42,127 bases of DNA, from the NCBI RefSeq assembly GCF_014651135.1, contig NZ_BMWH01000041.1:1-42127 (forward strand). The letters are read 5' to 3'. This document shows positions 7,059 through 14,545 of this stretch, one piece after another. The DNA comes from Streptomyces echinoruber. Lineage in GTDB: Bacteria; Actinomycetota; Actinomycetes; Streptomycetales; Streptomycetaceae. The position numbers were made by a program, and so were the translations under genes. Below the pieces are notes generated by a model. The model was not told the DNA's origin, searched no databases, and saw nothing but the letters and a program-made list of their open reading frames with translations. Every line of letters begins with the position of its first letter. Positions within the stretch are counted from its first letter, which is position 1.

Positions 7059-7967
7059 TCACCGGTCCCCCGGCGCCTCGGCGGCCTCGCGCAGTGCCGT
7101 CACCGCGGCGCGGATGGACGGGCGGCGGTCGGCGTCGGTGCGCCACACGGCGTAGACGTGGCGGCGGACGGCGGGGCGCACGGGGAGGGTGCGGATGCCG
7201 GGCGGGACGGGGCCGCGGCCCAGGCGCGGGGCCACGCAGACCCCCAGTCCGGCGGCGACGAGGGCGAGTTGGGTGTGGTGCTCCTCGGCCCGGTGGGCGA
7301 TGCGGGGCTCGATGCCCTTGGCGCGCAGCGTGTACAGGAGCCACTCGTGGCAGAACTCGCTCTCGCCCCAGGTGACCCAGTCCTCCTCCGCCAGGTCCTC
7401 CAGGTCGATCTCGTCCCGGTCGGCGAGCGGGTGTCCCTCCGGCACGGCGATCTCCGCCGGGTCGTCGAGCAGCGCGGCCTTGGCGAGTCCGTCCGGCACG
7501 GGCAGCGGCTTGTTGTACCAGTCGAGGACGACGGCGAGGTCGAAGTCGCCGCGCAGCACGGCGTACACCGCCTCCTCCGGCTCCAGCTCGCGGGAGCGCA
7601 CCCGCAGGGCGGGGTGCCGGGTCCGCAGGGCGCTCAGCGCGGTGGGGAACAGTCCGCGCGCGGCGGTGGGGAACGCGGCCAGCCGCAGCTCCCCGACCAC
7701 CTGTCCGCGGTGCGCCTCCAGGTCGGCCTGGGCGAGCTCGACCTGGGCCAGGATGCGCGCCGCGTGCTCGGCCAGGAGCCGCCCGGCGTCGGTGAGCCGC
7801 ACGCCGCGGCCGTTCCTGGCGAGGAGCTGCTGGCCCACCTCCCGCTCCAGCTTGGCCATCTGCTGGGAGACGGCCGACGTCGTCACGTGCAGCCCCTCGG
7901 CGGCGCCGCTGACCGAGCCGTGGCGGGCGAGGGCGTCAAGGGTCCGCAGGCGCTCCAGGTTCAACAT
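7059..7967 (-). CDS. LysR-family transcriptional regulator
   Basis: This 302-residue LysR-type regulator has the N-terminal winged helix-turn-helix (LRTLDALARHGSVSGAAEGL, then TTSAVSQQMAKLEREVG) and a C-terminal effector-binding domain. It is divergent from the EamA exporter at 8041, the classic arrangement in which LysR controls its neighbour. The ATG at 7967 has no Shine-Dalgarno sequence; instead TAGTAT lies exactly seven bases upstream, so the mRNA is probably leaderless. A longer frame exists upstream but runs through the intergenic promoter region and is not credible. The inducer is not predictable; export of an amino acid or drug-like metabolite by the partner is a guess. Confidence 0.92.
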   Translation of the reverse strand: MLNLERLRTLDALARHGSVSGAAEGLHVTTSAVSQQMAKLEREVGQQLLARNGRGVRLTDAGRLLAEHAARILAQVELAQADLEAHRGQVVGELRLAAFPTAARGLFPTALSALRTRHPALRVRSRELEPEEAVYAVLRGDFDLAVVLDWYNKPLPVPDGLAKAALLDDPAEIAVPEGHPLADRDEIDLEDLAEEDWVTWGESEFCHEWLLYTLRAKGIEPRIAHRAEEHHTQLALVAAGLGVCVAPRLGRGPVPPGIRTLPVRPAVRRHVYAVWRTDADRRPSIRAAVTALREAAEAPGDR

Positions 7968-8040
7968 GTAAGCAATACTACGAGATACCTGGTTCTTATT
8001 CTCGATTGTGCTACGACGTGGCGCACGGCATCGTGACCTC
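7968..8040. promoter_or_regulatory. Divergent LysR/EamA promoter region
   Basis: This 73-base spacer is much more AT-rich than its surroundings. On the minus strand TAGTAT (7975-7980) is a -10 element placed seven bases from the LysR start. The stretch between holds imperfect CGAGA/TCTCG dyads suitable for LysR binding. The EamA promoter must overlap the same region. Confidence 0.6.
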
Positions 8041-9000
8041 ATGAGCACCGTCACCCCTGCCTCCCGCACCCGGCCCGAGCCCGTCGGCACCGCCCGCCCG
8101 CACGCCCGCACCGACTGGCGGATCCGGCTCGGCGCACTGGCCCTGATCTGGGGCTTCAGCTTCCTGTTCATCAAGGTCGGCACGCGGGGCTACGCCCCCT
8201 TCCAGGTCACGTTCGGCCGGCTGCTGTTCGGCACGGCGGTGCTCGCGGTCGCGCTGGCGGCGAAGCGGGACCGGCTGCCGCGCGGGCTGCGCACCTGGGG
8301 GCATCTGGCGGTGGCCGGCATGCTGCTCAACGCCCTGCCGTTCTCGCTGTTCGCGTTCGCCGAGCTGACGATCCCGTCGACGCTCGCGGGCATCTGCAAC
8401 GCCACCTCGCCGCTGTGGGGCATGGCCCTGTCGCTGGTCGCGCTCTCCGAGGACCGCCCCACCCGGCTGCGGGTGGCCGGTCTCGGCCTGGGCTTCCTCG
8501 GCGTGCTGACGGTGCTCGGCGTCTGGCAGGGCTTCCACGGCCTGGACGCCACCGGCACGGGCCTGGCCCTGGCCGCCTCGCTGAGCTACCCCGTCGGCTG
8601 GATCTACGTCCGCCGCACCCTGGCCGGCTCCCCCTACTCCCACCTGTCCCTGACGGGCGGCCAGTTGCTCCTCGCCACCGTGCAACTCGCCGTCGCCATG
8701 GTGCTGTTCACCGGCCTGCCGACCCACGTCGCCGCGCTGCCCCTGCTGGCGGTCGCCGCCCTGGGCGCCCTCGGCACCGGCGTCGCGATGCTCGTGCAGT
8801 ACGGTCTCGTCGCCGAGGTCGGCCCGACCACCGCCCAGATGGTCACGTACTTCGTCCCGGTCGTCGCCACGGCCGCCGGCGTCGTCCTGCTGGACGAGCG
8901 GCTGACCTGGTCCACCCCCGTCGGCGCGGTGATCGTCCTGGCCGGGGCGGCCCTGACGCAGGCGCGGCCCGCACCGGCCGCGGAGCGGGGCCGGGCCTGA
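8041..9000 (+). CDS. EamA (DMT superfamily) transporter
   Basis: The 319-residue product is an integral membrane protein of the drug/metabolite transporter superfamily with two EamA repeats and about ten hydrophobic segments. LALIWGFSFLFIKVGTRG near residues 33-50 opens the first repeat; PVVATAAGVVLLDERLTW (residues 275-295) is the typical end of the second. These proteins export amino acids, metabolites or toxic compounds, or take up nucleosides and cofactors. The ATG at 8041 is close to the divergent LysR promoter and has only a weak ribosome binding site. Its 3' end lies in a 25-base tandem duplication. Confidence 0.9.
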   Translation: MSTVTPASRTRPEPVGTARPHARTDWRIRLGALALIWGFSFLFIKVGTRGYAPFQVTFGRLLFGTAVLAVALAAKRDRLPRGLRTWGHLAVAGMLLNALPFSLFAFAELTIPSTLAGICNATSPLWGMALSLVALSEDRPTRLRVAGLGLGFLGVLTVLGVWQGFHGLDATGTGLALAASLSYPVGWIYVRRTLAGSPYSHLSLTGGQLLLATVQLAVAMVLFTGLPTHVAALPLLAVAALGALGTGVAMLVQYGLVAEVGPTTAQMVTYFVPVVATAAGVVLLDERLTWSTPVGAVIVLAGAALTQARPAPAAERGRA

Positions 9001-9030
9001 GCCGACGGAGCGGGGCCGGGCCTGAGCCGG
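8981..9030. repeat. 25-bp tandem duplication crossing the EamA stop codon
   Basis: Positions 8981-9005 and 9006-9030 are identical except for the last base. The first copy contains the functional TGA; the second repeats the same C-terminal codons and stop in another frame. Confidence 0.85.
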
Positions 9031-9081
9031 CCCGGCGGGGGACGCCTCCGGCCGCTCCCCCTCCCCCGCCCACCGCCGCCC

Positions 9082-10413
9082 CTACACGTACGCCCGTACC
9101 GGCCCCGCCCCGAGCGCGGCGGCGATCGCGTCCGCCAGCTCCCCGGCCTCATCGGCCCGCAGCGACGAGACGGTGACGCGGATGCCCGGCGGCGCCCCGA
9201 TCCGGAAGCGGGCGCCCGGGGCGACCGCCCAGCCGGCGTGGAGCAGCCGGGCCACGACCCCGGTCTCGTCCGGCACCGGCACCCACACGTTCATTCCGCT
9301 GCGCCCGTGCGCGGCCACCCCGCGCCGGGCCAGTTCCGCGACGAGCGCGTCGCGGCGCTCGCCGTACGACGCCGCCACCGCCCGCGGGTCGACCGCGCCG
9401 TCCCGCCACAGCCGCACCAGGGCGCGCTGCAGCACCCGGCTCACCCAGCCGGGCCCGAGCCGCTGCCGGCCGCGGACGCGGTCGACGGTGACGGGGTCGC
9501 CGGTCAGGACAGCGAGGCGCAGGTCGGGGCCGTAGGCCTTGGCGGCGGAGCGGACGAAGGCCCAGTGCCGGGTGACGCCGGCCAGGGGGTGCAGGGGGAC
9601 GTCGACTATGCCGTGGCCGTGGTCGTCCTCGACGAGCAGGGTCTCCGGGTGCTCCCGCAGGACCGCCCGAAGGGCCCGCGCACGCGGCGCGCTCAGCGCG
9701 GCGCCGGTCGGGTTCTGGGCCCGGTCGGTGACGATCAGGGCGCGGGCGCCGGAGCGCAGGGCGCGCCGGACGTCGTCGGGGAGCGGGCCGTCGTCGTCGA
9801 CGCCGACGGGGGCGGCGCGCAGGCCGAGGGCGGGGACCAGGTCGAAGACGCGGCCCCAGCCGGGGTCCTCCACGGCGACGGTGTCCCCGGGGCGGAGGTG
9901 GGCGGCGAGGACGCGTTCGACGCCGTCGAGCGCGCCGGAGACGACGGCGAGCGGGCCGTCGGGCACGCCGTCGGCGTCGAATCCGGCCCGCGCCAGGCGC
10001 GCCAGTTCCGGCTCCACGGGCTCGTCGCCGTACAGCACGGGTGCGCCGTCGCGCTCGGCGGCCGCCACGGCGCACGCGGGCGCCAGCGGCGGCAGCAGCG
10101 CCGGATCGGGGTTGCCGTCGGCGAGGTCGCGCACGCCGTCCGGCACCTCGACGCGGATGCGGTCGCGTCCCGTCGTGGCCGGCGCGGGCCGCACCCGGCT
10201 GCCCCGCCGCCCGGCGGTCTCGATCACCCCGCGGTCGCGCAAGATGCGGTACGCGGCGGCCACGGTGTTCGGATTGACCCCCAGGCGCGCCGCCAACTCC
10301 CGCTGCGGAGGCAGCAGTTGGCCGGGCTCCAGGTCCCCGGAGCCCACCGCGCGCTCGACGCTGGCGGCGATCTCGGCTGCGCCACGCCCCTCGATCGGAT
10401 ATTCTCCTAGCAC
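9082..10413 (-). CDS. MocR-family (GntR-aminotransferase) transcriptional regulator
   Basis: This 443-residue protein has a GntR winged helix (residues 1-75; LLPPQRELAARLGVNPNTVAAAYR) fused to a fold-type I aminotransferase domain. The latter retains the likely PLP lysine in SAAKAYGPDLRLAV and the ALIVTDRAQNPTGAAL region. MocR/PdxR/GabR proteins sense PLP or amino compounds and often control a divergent gene; here the divergent gene encodes a PPOX-fold protein, the fold of pyridoxamine phosphate oxidase, which suggests vitamin B6 or flavin-linked control. The GTG start has no Shine-Dalgarno sequence but CATAAT seven bases upstream, so it is likely leaderless. Confidence 0.93.
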   Translation of the reverse strand: MLGEYPIEGRGAAEIAASVERAVGSGDLEPGQLLPPQRELAARLGVNPNTVAAAYRILRDRGVIETAGRRGSRVRPAPATTGRDRIRVEVPDGVRDLADGNPDPALLPPLAPACAVAAAERDGAPVLYGDEPVEPELARLARAGFDADGVPDGPLAVVSGALDGVERVLAAHLRPGDTVAVEDPGWGRVFDLVPALGLRAAPVGVDDDGPLPDDVRRALRSGARALIVTDRAQNPTGAALSAPRARALRAVLREHPETLLVEDDHGHGIVDVPLHPLAGVTRHWAFVRSAAKAYGPDLRLAVLTGDPVTVDRVRGRQRLGPGWVSRVLQRALVRLWRDGAVDPRAVAASYGERRDALVAELARRGVAAHGRSGMNVWVPVPDETGVVARLLHAGWAVAPGARFRIGAPPGIRVTVSSLRADEAGELADAIAAALGAGPVRAYV

Positions 10414-10437
10414 AAACCCGATTATGCACTAGTGCAA
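10414..10437 (-). promoter_or_regulatory. Leaderless promoter and palindromic operator of the MocR gene
   Basis: CATAAT (minus strand, 10421-10426) ends seven bases before the GTG. It overlaps the perfect 12-base palindrome TGCACTAGTGCA at 10425-10436. A regulator bound there would block its own promoter, so autoregulation is likely. Confidence 0.55.
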
Positions 10438-10476
10438 TAGCGGACGCCATTCGGCCCGCCACCCGACCCGTCCCGG

Positions 10477-10553
10477 CCCACCACCGGCCCGTCACCGACA
10501 CGCCACCGATCCATCACCGACCCATCACCGACCCATCACTGACCCGCCACCGG
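10477..10553. repeat. Seven phased 11-bp direct repeats before the PPOX gene
   Basis: Seven contiguous 11-base units follow the consensus CCCATCACCGA; each matches at 7 or more positions, and the middle units (10510-10542) are nearly identical. The period equals about one helical turn. The array fills the space between the MocR promoter and the next gene, ending 28 bases before its start codon. See findings. Confidence 0.85.
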
Positions 10554-10581
10554 CTCACCCCCGGACGTCCCGAGGAGCGCC

Positions 10582-11265
10582 ATGCAAGACACCCAGCGGA
10601 CACTGGCACCGACCGCCGCCTACACCCCCACCGACCGCACGGTCCCCACCCGCTCCGCGCAGAGGGCGTCGTACGACAAGGAGGTCGTGCACGCGATACT
10701 CGACGAGGGCCGCGTCTGCCATCTCGGCTTCGTGCGCGACGGCGCCCCGGTGGTGCTGCCCACGCTGTACGGCCGGGTGGGCGAGCGGCTCTACGTGCAC
10801 GGCTCCACCGGCTCGCGTCCGCTGCGGATGGCGGGCCAGGCCGGCCCGGGGCTGCCGGTGTGCCTGACCGTCACCCTGGTCGACGGCCTGGTGCTGGCCC
10901 GCTCGGCGTTCCACCACTCGGTCAACTACCGCTCCGTCGTGGTGCACGGCGTCGCCCGCCAGGTCACCGACCCCGAGGAGAAGCGGGCCGCCCTGGACGC
11001 GCTGGTCGACCACGTGGTGCCGGGCCGGGCGGCCGACGCGCGCCCCGCCAACGCCAAGGAGCTGGCCGCGACCGCCGTGCTCCGCCTCGACCTCGCCGAG
11101 GTCTCCGCCAAGATCCGCACCGGCGGCGCGAACGACGAGCCCGAGGACCTGTCCCTCCCCCACTGGGCCGGCGTCCTCCCGCTGCGCCGGGGCTACGACA
11201 CCCCGCTGCCCAACCACGATCTCGCCCCCGGCATCGAACTCCCCGGCTACCTGGCGGAGTTGTGA
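10582..11265 (+). CDS. PPOX-fold flavoprotein, divergent from MocR
   Basis: The 227-residue product belongs to the pyridoxamine 5'-phosphate oxidase-related family (Pyridox_ox_2 type). CHLGFVRDGAPVVLPTLYGRVGERLYVHGST near residues 47-77 is the FMN-binding barrel opening; SVNYRSVVVHG follows. GAGGAG precedes the ATG. It is divergent from the MocR regulator, and its stop codon overlaps the start of the next gene (TGATG), so the two are translationally coupled. The actual reaction is not known; the context suggests a MocR-controlled two-gene flavoprotein operon. Confidence 0.9.
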   Translation: MQDTQRTLAPTAAYTPTDRTVPTRSAQRASYDKEVVHAILDEGRVCHLGFVRDGAPVVLPTLYGRVGERLYVHGSTGSRPLRMAGQAGPGLPVCLTVTLVDGLVLARSAFHHSVNYRSVVVHGVARQVTDPEEKRAALDALVDHVVPGRAADARPANAKELAATAVLRLDLAEVSAKIRTGGANDEPEDLSLPHWAGVLPLRRGYDTPLPNHDLAPGIELPGYLAEL

Positions 11266-12332
11266 TGCTGATCCACCCCTGGGACGCCCCCCGCGACGAC
11301 GCCGAGTGGCAACACTGGCTGGCCGGGCGCACCTTCGGCCAGCTCGCCGTCAACGGCCCGCCCGGCGAACCGCCGTTCGTGCAGCCGCTGCACTTCGCCT
11401 ACGACGCCGAGCGCGGCGAGGCCGTCACCCACCTCGCCCGCCCCAACCCGCTGTGGCCCGCGCTGGAGGCGGCTCCCGAGGTGCTGCTGAGCGTGGTCGA
11501 CGACTACGTCTACGTCCCCGGCCCCTGGCAGGCCGCCCCGGACGTCCCGCCCGAACACGGCGTACCGACCAGCTTCTACGCGGCCGTCCAACTCCGCTGC
11601 ACCGCAAGTGTCGTGGACGACCCGGCGGAGAAGGCCGCCCTGCTCAACCGGCAACTGGCCCGGCTCCAGCCGGAGGGCGGTTACGCCCCGGCCGCCGCCG
11701 GCCGGGCACCGTACGGCCGCATGCTGCCGGGCATCCGCGGGCTGCGGCTGGAAGTGACCGGCGTCCGGGCGAAGTTCAAGTACGCCGGTAAGAAACCCGC
11801 CGCGGTCCAGGACCGCATCGCCGCCGGCCTGGCGGCACGCGGCGGCCCGGGCGACGCGGCGGCCCGCGCCCATCTGCTGCGCCGCCGCGCGGGGCGGCAC
11901 GGCCGGACCCCGGCACCGGCGACCCGGTTGCCGACTCCCCCGCTCCCGCGCCGCCCCGACACCCGGGCACCCCGGTGTCCGGGCGGGCCTGTGCCCGGGC
12001 GGGCCGGTGTCCGGGCGGGCCGGGCCGCCGCGCTCGGCGGCTTCCCGGCCGCCCGGAACCCCGTCCCGCCGTCCGTCCCTCACACCGGCACTGTCTCCTC
12101 CTCCCCCACCTCCCCCACCTCCCCCACGGCCGCCCGCGCGCCCCGGGCCTCCGCGGCCGCCAGGCCCGTGACCGACCCGAGCAGCAGTGCCGTACCGGTG
12201 AGCGTGGCCGCGGTGAGCCGCTCGCCGAGCACGGTCACGGCCAGGACGGCGGCGGTCACCGGCTCCAGCAGCATCACCACCGACACGGTGGCCGACCGCA
12301 CGACGGCCGCGCCCGCGAAGTACAGGGCGTAG
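11265..12332 (+). CDS. PaiB-like FMN-binding protein with C-terminal extension
   Basis: The first 210 residues match the FMN-binding negative transcriptional regulator (PaiB) family: HWLAGRTFGQLAVNG, FVQPLHFAYD, a QLRCTASVVDDPAEKAALL block and the closing VTGVRAKFKYAGKKP. Family members are usually about 200-210 residues and should end near position 11900. Here no stop occurs in frame until 12332, adding about 145 residues rich in Pro, Arg, Ala, Ser and Thr, the last part antisense to the convergent EamA gene. The extension also crosses a 10-bp hairpin. It starts with TGATG overlap with the upstream gene. The domain call is firm; the true C-terminus is uncertain (lost stop, frameshift or sequencing error). 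Confidence 0.8.
   Translation: MLIHPWDAPRDDAEWQHWLAGRTFGQLAVNGPPGEPPFVQPLHFAYDAERGEAVTHLARPNPLWPALEAAPEVLLSVVDDYVYVPGPWQAAPDVPPEHGVPTSFYAAVQLRCTASVVDDPAEKAALLNRQLARLQPEGGYAPAAAGRAPYGRMLPGIRGLRLEVTGVRAKFKYAGKKPAAVQDRIAAGLAARGGPGDAAARAHLLRRRAGRHGRTPAPATRLPTPPLPRRPDTRAPRCPGGPVPGRAGVRAGRAAALGGFPAARNPVPPSVPHTGTVSSSPTSPTSPTAARAPRASAAARPVTDPSSSAVPVSVAAVSRSPSTVTARTAAVTGSSSITTDTVADRTTAAPAKYRA
11962..11983 (+). terminator. Hairpin inside the PaiB-like C-terminal extension
   Basis: CCCGGGCACC (11962-11971) pairs with GGTGTCCGGG (11974-11983), ten pairs with one G-T wobble. GGGCGGGCC-type repeats follow. Its position about 60 bases past the expected end of the PaiB domain suits an ancestral terminator. 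Confidence 0.5.
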
Positions 12333-13051
12333 GCGAGGGCCGTGGGCACCGCGGCGATGTAGCCGATCAGCAGCGCAACGTGCCAGGGCGCGGCCGTGTG
12401 CGGCACCAGCCCCTCCACGCAGGCGAACGGCAGCAGGCAGAGGCTGGTGACCGCGAACGCCCCCGCGGTCGTGCCGGAGGCGTCCGTGGTGCCGTCCCGG
12501 CCCCAGCGGCGGGTGAGCAGGGTCATGGCGCCGTAGCCGGCCGCCGAGGCCAGCGCGAGCAGCACGCCCCGGAGGCGGACGGTGGCGCCCCCGTCGCCGA
12601 GGACGAGCACCGCCAGTCCGGTGAGGGCTCCGGCGACGGCCGCCGCGCCGGGGCGGCCCAGCCGCTCCCCGAGCAGCAGGCGCGCGCCGAGGGCGATGAG
12701 GACGGGTCCGGCGCCGAGGGTCACGACGGTGGCCACGGCGAGCCCGGTGGCCGAGACCGCGGCGAAGTAGGCGGTCTGGAACACCGCGAGCCCGAGGCCG
12801 GTGGCGACGGCGTGCCGCACCCGGCGTGCCAGCGGCGCGCGGGCCGACCGGGCGCGCGGGCGCGGCAGCCGGCCGACGAGCAGCAGCGCGAGCCCGGCGG
12901 CGCAGCGCCAGAAGGACAGGGCGACGGGCCCGAGGTCGCTGGAGCGGTCGATCAGGGAGGCGGCGGCGCCCGCGGTGCCCCAGGCGGCGCCGGCGACGAT
13001 CAGGTAGAGCAGGCCTCGCCCGACGGGCAGGCCGGAAGCAGCGTGTGACAC
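12080..13051 (-). CDS. EamA (DMT superfamily) transporter
   Basis: This 323-residue membrane protein has about ten hydrophobic segments and two EamA repeats. GLLYLIVAGAAWGTAGAAAS near residue 12 opens the first; VVMLLEPVTAAVLAVTVLGERL closes the second. The GTG at 13051 is chosen because GGAG stands eight bases upstream; an upstream ATG at 13075 lacks a ribosome binding site. A C-terminal Glu/Val-rich tail ends the protein. It is convergent with, and overlaps, the extended PaiB-like frame by about 250 bases. A paralogous exporter lies directly upstream on the same strand, but with a 190-base gap, so the two may be separately expressed. The substrate is unknown. Confidence 0.9.
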   Translation of the reverse strand: MSHAASGLPVGRGLLYLIVAGAAWGTAGAAASLIDRSSDLGPVALSFWRCAAGLALLLVGRLPRPRARSARAPLARRVRHAVATGLGLAVFQTAYFAAVSATGLAVATVVTLGAGPVLIALGARLLLGERLGRPGAAAVAGALTGLAVLVLGDGGATVRLRGVLLALASAAGYGAMTLLTRRWGRDGTTDASGTTAGAFAVTSLCLLPFACVEGLVPHTAAPWHVALLIGYIAAVPTALAYALYFAGAAVVRSATVSVVMLLEPVTAAVLAVTVLGERLTAATLTGTALLLGSVTGLAAAEARGARAAVGEVGEVGEEETVPV

Positions 13052-13244
13052 GGTTCGTTCTCCGCAAGGACGCATCCCGCCGGATGCGCAGACGTCGACG
13101 GGGCCCCGCACGGCGGGGCCGGGGACTGCGTCTGCGGGCAGCACCGACCCGTCCGGCGGCGTACGCCGGACCCGGAGTGATCGTGGCCCGCCTCAGGCAG
13201 CCGGCGGCGGCAGAACGAGCGTGTTCCCGTGCATGATCGACACC

Positions 13245-14246
13245 CTAAGTCGCCGTTTCCCGGGCGGGCAACTCCCTTTCCGCGCCGCTCGCCACGGTCG
13301 GTCCGGAGGAGGGGGCGGGGGCCGAGGACTGGGCGATGAAGGCGCCCGCCAGCACCACCACGCCGCCCGCGATCTGCGGCAGCGACAGGTGCTCGCCGAG
13401 CAGCAGCCACGCCAGCACGGCCGCCACGACCGCCTCCAGGCACGCCACGACGCCGGCCACCTGCGGCGACAGCCGCCGCACGGCGAGCACCCCGGTGACG
13501 TACGCCAGGACCGTGGCGACGAGCACGACCCAGGCCAGCAGCGCGGCGGCCGGGACGGGCCTGCCGTCCATGCGGGCGGTGTGGGCGAGCACCGACCAGT
13601 GCATGGTCCAGGGGTGGGCGACGACGGTGAGGACGGCGGCGCCGAGGAGGAGGCCGTAGGCGATGACGCCGAGCGGGTGCGGCGGTTCCCCGCCGGCCTC
13701 GGCGCCGCTGTCGGACAGGACGAAGTAGCCGACCTGGCAGCAGGCCGCGCCGAGGGCGAGCAGCAGTCCCAGGGCGTCGAACCGGAGCCCGGACCACACT
13801 TCGACGACGCAGGCGAGACCGCCGACGGCGAGGACCACGCCGAGGGCCGCGGCGCGGGTGACCGGCCGGCGCTGCACGATGCGGACCCAGCCCAGCACCA
13901 GCGCGGGCGCCAGGTACTCCACGAGCAGGGCGACCCCGACCGGGATGCGGGAGAGAGCCGCGAAGTAGCAGGCCTGGACGCCGGCCACGGCGAGCAGCCC
14001 GTATCCGGCGAGCAGGGCCGGGCGGCGGCGCGGCAGCGCCCGGTGGCGCACGGCGAGCGGCAGCATGACCACCGCCGCGGCGGCCACCCGCAGCCACACC
14101 ACGTGCAGCGGGTCCAGGCCCGCCTCGATCAGCGGCTTGGCCGCCACTCCCGAACCGCCGAAGGCGACTGCGGACACCAGCGCGAGACCGGGTCCGACGC
14201 CCCGGCGGGGGTTTTCCCGACTGCTCCCGGATGTGTGCACCGGCAC
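13245..14246 (-). CDS. EamA (DMT superfamily) transporter
   Basis: This third DMT exporter of the window is about 333 residues with ten hydrophobic segments (LALVSAVAFGGSGVAAKPL, then CLEAVVAAVLAWLLLGEHLSLPQ near the end). It differs clearly from the other two, so they are not recent duplicates. The start is uncertain: GTG codons at 14246 and 14240 both precede the first membrane segment, and neither has a clear Shine-Dalgarno sequence. The frame stays open further upstream but that part is low-complexity. Family role: export of amino acids or small metabolites; substrate unknown. Confidence 0.87.
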   Translation of the reverse strand: MPVHTSGSSRENPRRGVGPGLALVSAVAFGGSGVAAKPLIEAGLDPLHVVWLRVAAAAVVMLPLAVRHRALPRRRPALLAGYGLLAVAGVQACYFAALSRIPVGVALLVEYLAPALVLGWVRIVQRRPVTRAAALGVVLAVGGLACVVEVWSGLRFDALGLLLALGAACCQVGYFVLSDSGAEAGGEPPHPLGVIAYGLLLGAAVLTVVAHPWTMHWSVLAHTARMDGRPVPAAALLAWVVLVATVLAYVTGVLAVRRLSPQVAGVVACLEAVVAAVLAWLLLGEHLSLPQIAGGVVVLAGAFIAQSSAPAPSSGPTVASGAERELPARETAT

Positions 14247-14545
14247 ATGATGACAGGAGACGACAGCACCGTCATCCCCGGTGACTCCTGTCTCACCGTC
14301 CGGACGGCGGTCCCTCGGCCCGCACCACTGGCTTACGGCGCCTCCGGGGTCGACAGGCGGCGAAGGACCGGCGGAAAGCGCACGGGACAGCAGGCGACGT
14401 GCGGGACGGCGGGCGTCGCGCGGGACGGCGGACACCGCATGAGACGTACGCAGACACCGCGTGGGACGGTGGGCGCCACACGGGGCGCGGGGGATCCTGA
14501 AAAAACCCAACCCCGGAAGAACCCCGCCGGGGACCCCGAAGAGCC
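14247..14545. other. Intergenic region, no gene seen
   Basis: About 300 bases between the Clp N-domain gene and the EamA gene. Apart from the minus-strand terminator at its right end I see only irregular GGGACGGCGG-like repeats (14385-14475). No convincing ORF or RNA. Confidence 0.5.
14500..14532 (-). terminator. Intrinsic terminator with T-tract after the Clp N-domain gene
   Basis: On the minus strand CCCCGG (14532-14527) pairs with CCGGGG (14516-14511) over a 10-base loop, followed after TTGGG by six T residues (14505-14500). It lies 14 bases past the stop codon. A U-tract is rare in this genome. Confidence 0.7.

Noticed and set aside
10477..10553. Origin-type iterons
   Set aside because: No replication initiator gene or AT-rich unwinding element nearby; the position fits gene regulation.
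12080..14246. Two EamA genes as a recent tandem duplication
   Set aside because: They share only family-level motifs and differ in length and loops, so they are not recent copies.
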